From Thereva unica (Eukaryota; Arthropoda; Insecta; Diptera; Therevidae): DNA of 64,000 nt. The notes under the pieces were generated by a model. It was not told the DNA's origin. It searched no databases and worked only from the letters and a program-made list of their open reading frames with translations. Made by a program: the position numbers and the translations under genes. Shown here one piece after another: positions 21,277-30,468 of this stretch (the first letter of the stretch is position 1; each line of letters begins with the position of its first letter). The DNA is taken from assembly GCA_949987705.1 (NCBI GenBank), contig OX465281.1:140726876-140790875 (forward strand), given 5' to 3'.

Positions 21277-22437
21277 GAGGTGATACACGAGTCAACACGT
21301 TACACGCAACACTCTGTATAATACAAGGTAATTTTATATGTGTGGGTAATCAGTTGAGCAAAAGCTTTCCTGTCAAACTACAAATCGGTTATATCAGTTA
21401 TAGGAATAGAAAATCGAAATACTATGGAATATACAAATGCAGAAACTGCAGCGGCAGTTACAGTAGTTGCAGCAGCCAGTGTTTTAATAGGGATTTGTGC
21501 CCAAAAAAAAAAATAAGTTAAGTGCCAAAAAAAGGACATGGGTAAAAAATTGGCGCAAAGCAAGGAACGAAAAAGGTTCCTTTGCTTTTCTTACAAAAGA
21601 ATTAAATGGGCCAGAGGACTTACCAACATTTAAAAATTATTTAAGAATGGATGACCATTCATTTACTTTACTCATATCGCTCATCAAGAGTGATTTGTTG
21701 AAAGATCAAACAGTGATGAGGGAGCCTATTTCGGTCGAAGAGAAGGTAGCCCTCTGCTTAAGATTCTTGGCAACTGGGGAAAGTTATCAGAGCTTGGAAT
21801 ATTCGACCCGTATTTCCCGTTCATTTATTGGACAAAATGTTCCAATCATATGTAAAACCATATACAAAAATTTGCGACCAACTTATCTGAAGGTAGGTAT
21901 TGAAATTTAACCCTCCATCCGACAGAAGCTTGTTCTAATATTAAAATCGTATTTGTAATTTTGCAACCCCCATAAAAATATGCAACTCTATCATAACTTT
22001 TATGTCTTTTTCATAAGATCTTGTTTTTTATATAGATTAGTCTGAATCTCATATTTTCAAAAAAGATATCAGGGATATGCCGTTGAAAATATTCCAGAGG
22101 TTGTCTTCGATGGTATCCACACTTTCTTTACTTTGTGTTAGTTTATATCTGGTATAAACTGTTTCCAGAAACTGATACCTTGTTCCGATAAAACTTCGTC
22201 ATCACATACCCTTTCATTAAAAAAATGCAATAATAAAATCAAGTATCTGTAAGTCTTTAAGCCTGTAAGTCCTTTTTACTGTCACAATTGGACCTCTTAA
22301 TTTTAATTTTTTTACGTTGGAAAACGGATTGTACAGTATTGTACATGGTTATTCAAAATGAAATTCTACCATTTGATGAACTATTTATTGTACTGCTCAA
22401 TAACACTAGAAACTGTAGTACGAAAGCACTCAAAAAA

Positions 22438-22563
22438 CATGTTAAAGAAATGTTCAGAACCAAATAACACATATTATAATAAAATTAATATAATTCATAT
22501 ACATGTTAAAGAAATATTCAGAACCAAATAACACATATTATAATAAAATTAATATAATTCATA
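22438..22563 (+). repeat. Two tandem copies of a ~63-bp unit
   Basis: The text ACATGTTAAAGAAAT(G/A)TTCAG followed by AACCAAATAACACATATT is repeated almost exactly, starting near 22438 and near 22501. It lies in the transposase intron just before the TA-flanked element at 22576. Confidence 0.85.
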
Positions 22564-22575
22564 TATATATACATA

Positions 22576-23161
22576 TATAGGGTGTGTACGGTAAGTTAAC
22601 AAAGTGGATAGACGAACAAAAAGTTATGAGTCGGCATTTGGTTTTGAAGTTACAAGCAATTTTAATGCTAAAATTGGCTCTATCGTACCATAATCGCAAT
22701 CTGCGGGAAGAGACTCTACAAGAAATTGTGGAGTCCATTAAGAAATTTAGGAGTGGGGTTACTAAAGAGGACGTTAAACGTAAAATTCGGGGTTTGCGGA
22801 CCCAATTTTTAAGAGAACAAAGGGAGGGAGTCAAAAAAAGTGGAGCAGGTACGGACGATATTTATACTCCTAAGCTATGGTGTTTCGATCGCCTTTGCTT
22901 CCTAAATAAATATACAAATGAAAGGTAGGACTCAGAAAATAAAGTAGAAGTAAGTTTACTTGTACTTTTCGACATAAGCTCGTGCGGAAAAGTACTAAAG
23001 AAATTATCTCATAGGGTTACTAAAAAAGTACGAAATAGTGCCAATTTTAGCATTGAAATTGCTTTTAGTTTCAAAAGCAAAGGCCGACTCATAGCTTTTT
23101 GTTCGTCTATCCAAAACCTATCCACAGCCGGCCACTTTGTTAACTTACCGTACACACCCTG
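22576..23161. mobile_element. 586-bp Tc1/mariner-type MITE carrying a gene fragment
   Basis: The ends (T/C)AGGGTGTGTACGG are inverted, with GTAAGTTAACAAAGTGG following on both sides (22576 and 23161). TA flanks both ends (22574-22575 and 23162-23163). The interior holds about 270 bp copied from the accessory gene of the surrounding Harbinger, in the opposite orientation to the original. There is no transposase. Confidence 0.8.
22683..22953 (+). pseudogene. Captured exon fragment of the Harbinger accessory gene
   Basis: This plus-strand fragment encodes the same residues as the first exon of the accessory gene at 25030-24755 (YHNRNLREETLQEIVESI through DDIYTPKLWCFDRLCFLNKY). It continues past the exon end through the GTAAGT splice donor. 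Because donor/intron sequence is included, the copy was taken at DNA level, not from spliced RNA. A short deletion of a few residues (DMEKS-like region) and a stop near 22927 distinguish it from the source. Confidence 0.85.
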
Positions 23162-23198
23162 TATATTGTATGTATATTTTATAAATTTATGATAACTC

Positions 23199-25133
23199 TT
23201 ATATTAAAAAATCCTCGTCATCGAATATCCCACTCATCGATTGACTAAGAATATCGATGGCCTCTGGAGCTCGTGTTGGATTTCTTGGCGGAATAATATC
23301 TTTTACAGAAATGATATTTATTTTCTTTTTATTTTCAATTGGGGAAAGCGACGCGTCTTCTGAAAAACCGGTATATATCTCAGCACTTCTATCTTCTGAC
23401 ATTATATTCCTCCTTGCACAATTTAGATTAATTTTTTTTTTTAAATCTAAAATTCCTGCAGCGAGTTGTTGCTTTTTGCTTGTACTGCCAGCAACGCTAT
23501 CGGAAGAACTTGTGCAGGTGGTGGGTGTGCGTCTGTATATATTTTCTTTTAAAGATGGAGATATGTTTCTGGCTTTGCTTTTACGCACATTTTTCTGCAC
23601 TCCTTCTGTGAGAGCTGTGTAAATATTTAATTTTGTTTCAGCCAAAATATCCTCGTCTGTAATTTTCCCCAATTCCAAACATATCATTCTGCAGAAGTTC
23701 CAGTTCCATTCCACCACTTCCGTTTGATTCTTTTTGGTAAGGACCTCCAGTGCGACGGTCAAGGCCGATTCGGCCTTTTCCTCCAGACGGTTAATCCTGG
23801 TTTTCTTTGCTGGCTAAAAACAAAAAAACGTTGTGTCTTAAGAAACAAGTATAAAAAACATTAACAATAATTATATTTCAGTTTCCAGAAACTCACGAGG
23901 AATGGAAGGCAATTGCCAAGGAATTTGAACGTCGTTGGCATTTCCCTTTATGTGTTGGAGCATTGGACGGAAAACATATCGCCTTTCGTGCGCGGCAAGA
24001 AGATGGCTCACTTTACTTCAACTACAAAGGATTCAACAGTATAATTCTTCTGGCTGCCGTCGATGCTAACTGCAGGTTTACATTCATCAACGTGGGGTGC
24101 AATGGCAGAATGAACGACAGTGGCGTGCTAAGACGAAGTGGGCTTATGGATGTAATAACGAACGATGACAACCTACCACCTGATGCAACCATAGGTGATG
24201 AACGGCGACTGCCTTATGTTTTCATCGGGGACGATGCTTTCCCGTTATCAAAGCACTTAATGAAACCGTTTTGTTATAAATCACAAGAATGTGATAAGAA
24301 AATCTTTAATTATCGCCTTAGTCGTGCAAGAAATACTGTAGAACGCGCCTTTGGTATTTTAGCCAGCAGTTTTCGTGTCCTGCAAACGACAATAAATCTA
24401 AATGTCGAAATTGTGGAAGACATCGTGAAGACATGTTGTGCTTTGCACAACTTTCTGCTACAACATAGCACAGCAGCAATGGACTTGCCGGCAGACACCA
24501 AAAGTAAAGAAATTATAGAGAACGGCCACAGTGGACCAAGTCGTTACTCAAGACAAGCTGGTGAAATACGCGACACTTTCGCCAAGTATTTCGCGAATGA
24601 GGGTGAAATATAAAATAAAACTAACCTGCGGCATATCTGAAAAAGATGCAGTGGGGTCATGCTCCGGGGTTGAACTAAAGGTGGAATTATTGTTCTCCTA
24701 TGAAAAATTATTTAAATTTACTTTAACAATTTATGCACATTATAATAAATGAACTTACTTCTACTTTATTTTCTGAGCCCTGCCTTTCATTTGAATATTT
24801 ATTTAGGAAGCAAAGGCGATCGAAGCACCATAGCTTAGGGGTATAAATATCGTCCGTACCTGCTCCACTTTTTTTTGACTTCTCCATATCCCTTTGTTCT
24901 CTTAAAAATTGGGTCCGCAAACCCCGAATTTTACGTTTAACGTCCTCTTTAGTAACCCCACTTCTAAATTTCTTAATGGACTCCACAATTTCTTGTAGAG
25001 TCTCTTCCCGCAGATTGCGATTATGGTACGATTTTTCTTTAATATCGTACAGATTTGGAAAAGTTTCAAACGCGTCTATTAACTTTTCCGTTTGGAAAAC
25101 TGTCCATTTTTCTTTTTTATTAATGTCCTCCAT
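23199..25133 (-). CDS. Harbinger accessory protein (MADF/Myb-like), three exons
   Basis: Exons read on the minus strand are 25133-24759, 24697-24626 and 23813-23199, all phase 0, with donors GTAAGT and GTTAGT and acceptors CATAG and TTTAG. The product would be 353 residues. The first exon (MEDINKKEKWTVFQTEKLID, then KRKIRGLRTQFLREQR and CFDRLCFLNKY) has the tryptophan-spaced helices of a MADF/Myb-type DNA-binding domain. The rest is low-complexity with a helical region (EVVEWNWNFCRMICLEL). Such proteins escort PIF/Harbinger transposase to the nucleus and to DNA. The gene is open throughout in my reading. Exon 3 lies inside the intron of the opposite-strand transposase, and exons 1 and 2 lie beyond its stop. 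Confidence 0.8.
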
Positions 25134-25789
25134 TTTATCCTGAAAACATAATTATTAATAAATTTCTCGCCTTAACGCCCGTTCATGTATGGGTGCGCTA
25201 CTTTTACCTCGAACTAGTATGAAACCCTGTCCACCCCAGATGTATTTTTTATTTAAAAATCAACTTTATTAATCCGTATATGGGGGCCTTGAGAGTTTGA
25301 AAATTTCACCCAAAATCTGTCGGAAATGTAATATTTTTTCATGAAAACCTGCACTTAATGAATGGTTAAGTTAACTGAATTTTAATAAAATTACCCTAAA
25401 GTTCAAAAATGCTTCTCCTAATGCACAAAATTATATATGTAAATCAAAAAAGTTCCTTCCTTCCTTTAATTCCACGAGTTAATGTTGTATGTGTAAACAA
25501 AAGTCAAATTAAAAAATTATATCACAACATACAACATAGCAGGCCGACGTCTAAAATGCATCTGATATTAAAAATATTGAAAAAAATGTCCCACCCCCAG
25601 CCCTTGACAGTTACGCATACATAAACATTTTTCAAGCAACTGGAGGAAAAATAGAAATCGTTTCTAGTTTCAGTCAACACCGCACACTTCACCCTGACCC
25701 GTCCCTTTGCCTACGAACTGCGCAGAAAAAGCTCATGTTTCAGAACATGTTGACCCGTGTATCATCCCCCTAACCCTCTCGGAAGGGAA

Positions 25790-26128
25790 GCTCTGAGGAG
25801 CTTTTGCTGTTAAATATTTCAAATCCTCAAAACTGGCACCCGCGGCTAAAAGTCTTTCATTTGGTGAAATTGTATCTCTCATTACATTTTTTTTATGAAA
25901 GGTGTCACTAATCCCAATAATTTGTAATAATTTCTCTCATCCATTCTGAGGAAATTTTATGGATGTCTCTTGTAATTCTTGTAATAAATTTACATGAGAG
26001 TATTTTTCCCGTTTTAACAGCCATTCTTTTGTCCAAACATTTCTACGTTTTCTAGGTTTTTTTTCTTCGCTACAAATATCTATTACCACCGTTGATAATA
26101 CTATTTTCAGCTTTTGGTTACTATCCAT
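25790..26128 (-). pseudogene. N-terminal fragment of a second Harbinger transposase
   Basis: From the minus-strand ATG at 26128 (MDSNQKLKIVLS) the text RRNVWTKEWLLKREKYSHVN and then, after a frame change near 25930, DTISPNERLLAAGASFEDLKYL resembles the first 110 residues of a PIF/Harbinger transposase. It stops at the inner Harbinger insertion. The DDE part is not found on the other side (19773-20554), so this outer copy is deleted as well as split. Confidence 0.7.
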
Positions 26129-26458
26129 GTGAACTCTTTCGCGACCGCACAGAAAATGAAGCTGTACAACCAAAAAGCACAGTTGTGGGATATCACATTT
26201 TTGGCTGTACAGCATGGATGTACATCCGATTTGACCGTGTATGGGGGGCTTCAGAATTTAAAACGGCAAAATGTTAGCGGAATTCCTCGAAATGCGCCTT
26301 CGAAGAAATGTGTGCAAACACATTCTTGACAGGCAATATATCGTATGAGCGTATTTTTCTTGGAATATTTCGTAAGTTTTTGTTTCAATACGCATAGTTT
26401 TTTTACCATCCGCTTCTGAATACCCCAAAGTAGTGTAATATAGAAAAAATAAGTTACA

Positions 26459-27829
26459 TCTATAATATAAAAATGAATCGCTAAATGTGTTGCTAAGCGC
26501 AAAACTCGAGAACGGCTGGACCTATTGGACTAATTTTTTTTTTCGAATATTCGTTGAAGTACGAGGATGGTTCTTACGGAGAGAAAAATTTAAAAAATTG
26601 CCTGAAAAAACAAAAAAATGGTAATTTTAGGAATTTTCACTTCATTTTAGTTTCAATAGCTTCATGGCCTACCTATTGTTTGACAAATGTAAAATTGTCA
26701 TTAAATTGAATCATTACATTTAATGAAAATTTCAAATTTACGCAGCTGTCAAACAATAGGTAGGCCATGACGCTATTGAAACTAAAATGATCCATGGCGG
26801 CCGTCTCAAGAGGGCGGTGTATCACTTTCTTCACAACCACCTCGACATGGGTATCAAATGAAAGGGTATGATAAGTAGAATACAATAAGCAATGTAGTAT
26901 ACAAAATATATCTTTAGATCCATGGCGGCCGTCTCAAGAGGGCGGGGTACCACTTTCTTCACAACCACCTCGACATGGGTATCAAATGAAAGGGTATGAT
27001 AAGTAGAATACAATAAGCAATGTAGTATACAAAATATATCTTTAGATCCATGGCGGCCGTCTCAAGAGGCCGGATTACCACTTTCTTCACAACCACCTCA
27101 ACATGGGTATCAAATGAAAGGGTATGTTAAGTAGAATATAATAAGCAATGTAGTATACACAATATATCTTTAGATCCATGGCGGGTGTCTCAAGAGGGCG
27201 GGGTACCACTTTCTTCACAACCACCTCGACATGGGTATCAAATGAAAGGGTATGATAAGTAGAATACAATAAGCAATGTAGTATACAAAATATATCTTTA
27301 GATCCATGGCGGCCGTCTCAAGAGGCCGGATTACCACTTTCTTCACAACCACCTCAACATGGGTATCAAATGAAAGGGTATGTTAAGGAGAATATAATAA
27401 GCAATGTAGTATACAAAATATATCTTTAGATCCATGGCGGCCGTCTCAAGAGGGCGGGGTACCACTTTCTTCACAACCACCTCGACATGGGTATCAAATG
27501 AAAGGGTATGATAAGTAGAATACAATAAGCAATGTAGTATACAAAATATATCTTTAGATCCATGGCGGCCGTCTCAAGAGGCCTGATTACCACTTTCTTC
27601 ACAATCCCCTCAACATGGGTATCAAATGAAAGGGTATGATAAGTAGAATACAATAAGCAATGTAGTAGACTCAATATACCGATTCATGGCGGCCGACGCA
27701 AGACCCATGTTCTTTGAGGCATTTCATCTGTGTAAAATACATATCTCGAAAAATATTAAGTCAATGGATGGTTTTTATTGTTTACTATTGACTTATGGGT
27801 GCAGCGTAGGCGCACCGGGTCCCAGCTAG
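26459..27829 (+). mobile_element. Non-autonomous Helitron with satellite core
   Basis: It begins TCTATAATATAAAAATGAAT, passes through AACTCGAGAACGGCTGGACC (a common Helitron 5' segment) and ends with a GC-rich hairpin (GGTGC...GCACC) 12 bp before CTAG at 27826-27829. It sits between A (26458) and T (27830), the expected A|T target. The right terminal repeat of the Tc1 element is continuous when it is removed. A 38-bp inverted repeat (26649-26785) and seven 128-bp satellite units fill the interior. There is no Rep-helicase. Confidence 0.92.
26789..27690 (+). repeat. 128-bp satellite, seven units, dimeric pattern
   Basis: Each unit starts GATCCATGGCGG and contains TCTCAAGAGG, CACTTTCTTCACAACCACCT, ACATGGGTATCAAATGAAAG and TAAGCAATGTAGTATAC. 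The period is exactly 128 bp between neighbouring starts (26789, 26917). Two variants, GGGCGGGGTACCAC and GGCCGGATTACCAC, alternate over much of the array, making a 256-bp higher-order unit. This is the reverse complement of the array at 2140-2538/11249-11855. Confidence 0.92.
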
Positions 27830-27916
27830 TTTTATAATAAAAAGTAATAAATTCGCTGTGAAAATCGAAAAAATGAGTTTTTCTGCTCAGTGCAAACTCA
27901 ATCTTGACAGTCTGTA

Positions 27917-28030
27917 TGGGTGTTTTCGAAAACGCATGACTGCGGTATCACTGCAACATTCAGCAATTGGAAGTATCTGGCTGAATATTACAATGATACC
28001 GCAGTCATGCATTTTCGAAAACACCCTATA
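27917..28030. repeat. Miniature hairpin element (~112 bp)
   Basis: TGGGTGTTTTCGAAAACGCA, then TGACTGCGGTATCA, is mirrored at the right end (TGATACCGCAGTCA, then TGCATTTTCGAAAACACCC). An inner ATTCAGC/GCTGAAT pair makes almost the whole element one stem. It begins right at the edge of the Tc1 element. Confidence 0.85.
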
Positions 28031-28114
28031 TTTTAATAAAACCACTGAATTCCCAAATAGACTACAAGCCGACGGAAAATTTCGGGGTGTCATGTGAAAC
28101 AGCATGAGTTAATA

Positions 28115-29497
28115 CCACTGACATATAGTAATGGACTGCTGATTGAGCAAAATCCCATACAAAAAAATGGCACCAAAAACTATTCCTGCCTCGCTCCCAC
28201 GTTAAATCCCAATGAACTGTAATCGTCAGCGCATGTCAGCGATATAAACATAATTAGAAAAAAATAGACAGGTATAGTTTTCGTTCTTCTGTCTCACTCT
28301 TGAGCTATTATGAAAACTTCGTTAAACAGGGGAAATAACCGTCACGATTTTGGAATAAATAAATTTATTTAATAAAAAACTGCTAATAAATAAAAATGAG
28401 TGATGGAAATTTATTTCCGTTAATTATAACCACTGACATATAGGAATGGACTGCTGATTGACAATGCTGAATGGCACCATTTTTCTCCAGATATAGAAAA
28501 CCTTTTTTACGTAAACAAAAAAAATTTCTTCGAATTTAAGAGGAAATAAGTGATAAAATGTCTGTAATAATTAATAGAAATATATTTCCATCACTCATTT
28601 TTATTTACCAGCAGTTTTTCCATTAAATAAATGTATTTATCTCAAAACTGTGACGGTTATTTCCCCTGTTTAACGAAGTTTTCAAAATAGCTCAAGAGTG
28701 AGACAGAAGAACGAAAACTATACCTGTCTATTTTCCTCTAATTATGTTTACATCGCTGACATGTGCTGACGATTACAGTTCATAGGAATTTAACGTGGGA
28801 GTGAGGCACCAATAGTTTTTTGTGCCACTTTTTTGTATGGGATTTTGTTCATTTAGCAGTCCATTACTATATGTAAGTGATTATAACAAACATCTTATCA
28901 CTTATTTTCTCCTAAATTCGAAGAAATTTTTTTTGTTTGCATAAAAAAGGTTTTCTATTTCTGGAGAAAAATGGTGCCATTCAGCATCGTCAATCAGGAG
29001 CGCGTTCAAAAATCTTACTATAGTAAACCACGAGGTAAGCTGTGGTTATGCTACATCACTTCACTTAACCACGAAAGTTTATATTTAACCATGGAGGTTT
29101 TTGAACGCACCGTGGTTAACTACATGGTAAAGAAAATTTAAAAAATTTTCCATAAAATAGTGTCGGCTTTTGCCTTAATTATTTCCAATAATTATTTATT
29201 TAAAATAATCTCACAAATCCCACTTTGATTTGTTCATTATTAACATTAAAACAAATGTCAAAAAAATGTTTTTATTCTTTTTCTTCTTAACTATCGCTAA
29301 CCATGCTCTCGAGCATGGTTAAAATTTAACTACACCATGGTTAACCACGGGAGTTTTTGAACGCCAAAAAGTTATGCTCGTGGTTATGTTGTAGTTAACC
29401 ACGGAGTTTTTGAACGACAAAAGCTTACCATAGTTAACCATAGTAAGGTTTTTGAACGCGCTCCAGCAGTCCATTACTATATGTGAGTGGTTAATAC
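28115..29497. repeat. Interleaved inverted-repeat complex (order A-B-A'-B')
   Basis: Block A (about 28115-28427) is the reverse complement of A' (28565-28875). Block B (28428-28563) is the reverse complement of B' (28880-28997 plus 29464-29497). All four outer ends carry the same terminal motif, CACT(G/T)ACATATAG(T/G)AATGG ACTGCTGA or its complement. B' is cut by a separate MITE at 28998-29463. No ORF is present. The interleaved order is not what simple nesting (A-B-B'-A') would give. Confidence 0.85.
28998..29463. mobile_element. 466-bp MITE with 3-bp target duplication CAG
   Basis: The ends GAGCGCGTTCAAAAA and TTTTTGAACGCGCTC are inverted. CAG flanks both sides (28995-28997, 29464-29466), and the intact copy at 28428-28460 shows the unoccupied sequence TCAATCAGCAGTCC. 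The end motif TTTTTGAACG also recurs internally near 29097, 29352 and 29408, next to GGTTAACCA-type palindromes. Confidence 0.88.
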
Positions 29498-29542
29498 TCA
29501 TGATACTGTGAGTTCAGCCACTGTTCTTGCGAAGCGACAATA

Positions 29543-29683
29543 TGGCAGTATTCGAAAATTCAGCCAGCTGCGCAGAATTGGCAGTATCCCAGAATCGGCT
29601 GCTATATGCCCGGATGCAGCAATTTGATTTTTTGAATGAGGTGTTGCCAATTCTGCGCAGCTGGCTGAATTTTCGAATGCAGC
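29543..29683. repeat. Inverted repeat, ~42-bp arms
   Basis: GCAGTATTCGAAAATTCAGC with CAGCTGCGCAGAATTGGCA following is mirrored by TGCCAATTCTGCGCAGCTGG and CTGAATTTTCGAATGCAGC after a 53-bp loop. The arms are nearly perfect. Confidence 0.85.
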
Positions 29684-29765
29684 CTATGTCTGCCGTGCCA
29701 AGGGGAAATGACCGACATGCAAAAACCTCGATTCGAAAAAAACGTCGAAACCGAAGAAAATAAAA

Positions 29766-29986
29766 GCCCCTGTGCTGAATGTCGAGTCGTGATTTGTGAC
29801 AAGTTTTTTGAGTTGAAGAAAGTGACGTTTTAATCGAATTACGATTTTCAGCATAGTGACCTAGAGTGGAAGTGCTAAGTGCGAGTTTATCCCCCTATTC
29901 TGAAAGTCGCAATTCGTCTGAAACGCCACTTTCTTCAACTCAAAAAACTTGTCACGACTCGACATTCAGCACAGGGGCCAAAGTGA
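29766..29986. repeat. ~220-bp hairpin MITE
   Basis: The ends GCCCCTGTGCTGAATGTCGA and its complement TCGACATTCAGCACAGGGGC are followed inward by GTGACAAGTTTTTTGAGTTG on both sides. The arms are about 60 bp with one insertion. No coding potential is seen. Confidence 0.85.
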
Positions 29987-29989
29987 GCA

Positions 29990-30468
29990 TTTACTTTGAT
30001 AACTTTTAATTAAAAAGGATAATCAGTCTGAAATTTTTTTTAAGGATAAATATCAATATACACGATACTATAGGTGGAGACGGTTAATACGTTCAATAGG
30101 CAACGTTTGGCGACCTTTTAAAATATTTGACGGCATGATAAAAAGTAATTTTTCCGTAAGAAATATGAAATAAAAAATATGTCTCATGCAAAATTATTGT
30201 ATGTTGAAAAATCAAGCACCTTGAAATCTAGGTAAATTTCCAGGTACCAATTAAAATTAAACCATTTGTACACATATTTAGAAAAATCACTTCCTTGCTA
30301 AAACAAACAAAAAAAATCTGTAATTTAATAAGTCCATTTGAAATTAGAAAACTGAAATTATTTGTTGTAAAAATTATATTAAAAAAAATGTAAAATAGTT
30401 AAGATCTAAAAATGGCAATTCGTTGCTGAGTTAAGGGCGCTTTTCCTAAACGCAACACAAAAACAATT
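29990..30468. other. A+T-rich spacer
   Basis: No gene or repeat structure was recognised here. It is the downstream flank of the minus-strand secreted-protein gene. Confidence 0.4.

Larger units (their letters stand above)
21424..24613 (+). pseudogene. PIF/Harbinger transposase, two exons, one A-run frameshift
   Basis: Exon 1 runs from the ATG at 21424 (MEYTNAETAA) to 21892 and ends with GTAGGT. Exon 2 runs from 23882 (after TTTCAG) to the stop at 24613. Exon 1 encodes the helical N-terminal region (LPTFKNYLRMDDHSF, LRFLATGESYQSL). Exon 2 encodes the DDE nuclease: D in CVGALDGKHIAF, D in VFIGDDAF and E in ARNTVERAFGIL. The product would be about 399 residues, a normal length. An A11 run at 21503-21513 puts the first 26 codons out of frame; ten A would restore a continuous exon. 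The enzyme excises and inserts the element together with its accessory protein. The 2-kb intron contains the last exon of the opposite-strand accessory gene. Confidence 0.85.
20555..25770 (+). mobile_element. Inner two-gene PIF/Harbinger transposon
   Basis: The ends GGGATGATACACG(A/G)GTCAAC are inverted (20555 and 25770) and flanked by TAG (20552-20554) and TAA (25771-25773), compatible with the 3-bp TWA-type duplication of PIF/Harbinger after one mutation. Inside are a DDE transposase on the plus strand and an accessory DNA-binding-type gene on the minus strand, the two-gene layout of this superfamily. A foldback repeat near the left end (20608-21276) and a small TA-flanked element (22576-23161) are later additions. 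Confidence 0.85.
19773..26253 (-). mobile_element. Outer PIF/Harbinger element (degenerate)
   Basis: Inverted ends GGGGCCCCTACACGGTCAAA (left) and the complement of GCCCCCCATACACGGTCAAA (right) are followed by GGATGTACATC on both sides. A fragment of a PIF/Harbinger-type transposase N-terminus lies near the right end (26128-25790, minus). The central part is replaced by a second Harbinger element at 20555-25770. No clear target duplication was found at the outer ends, so the exact boundaries are approximate. Confidence 0.65.
18358..27914 (-). mobile_element. Tc1-like transposon with ~270-bp inverted repeats, filled by later insertions
   Basis: TA dinucleotides at 18356-18357 and 27915-27916 flank inverted ends containing CTGTCAAGATTGAGTTTGCA. 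The inverted repeats extend about 270 bp (18358-18630; the right copy from about 26275 to 27914 is split by a Helitron). A Tc1-type transposase pseudogene lies inside. A PIF/Harbinger element (19773-26253) and the Helitron (26459-27829) account for most of the 9.6-kb length. Without them the element would be about 1.7 kb, normal for Tc1-like elements with long terminal repeats, such as Minos-type elements. Confidence 0.85.

Noticed and set aside
26673..27674. Repeated ~60-codon ORFs beginning MYSTYHTLSF
   Set aside because: They follow the 128-bp satellite period exactly and stop and restart with it; they are satellite frames, not genes.
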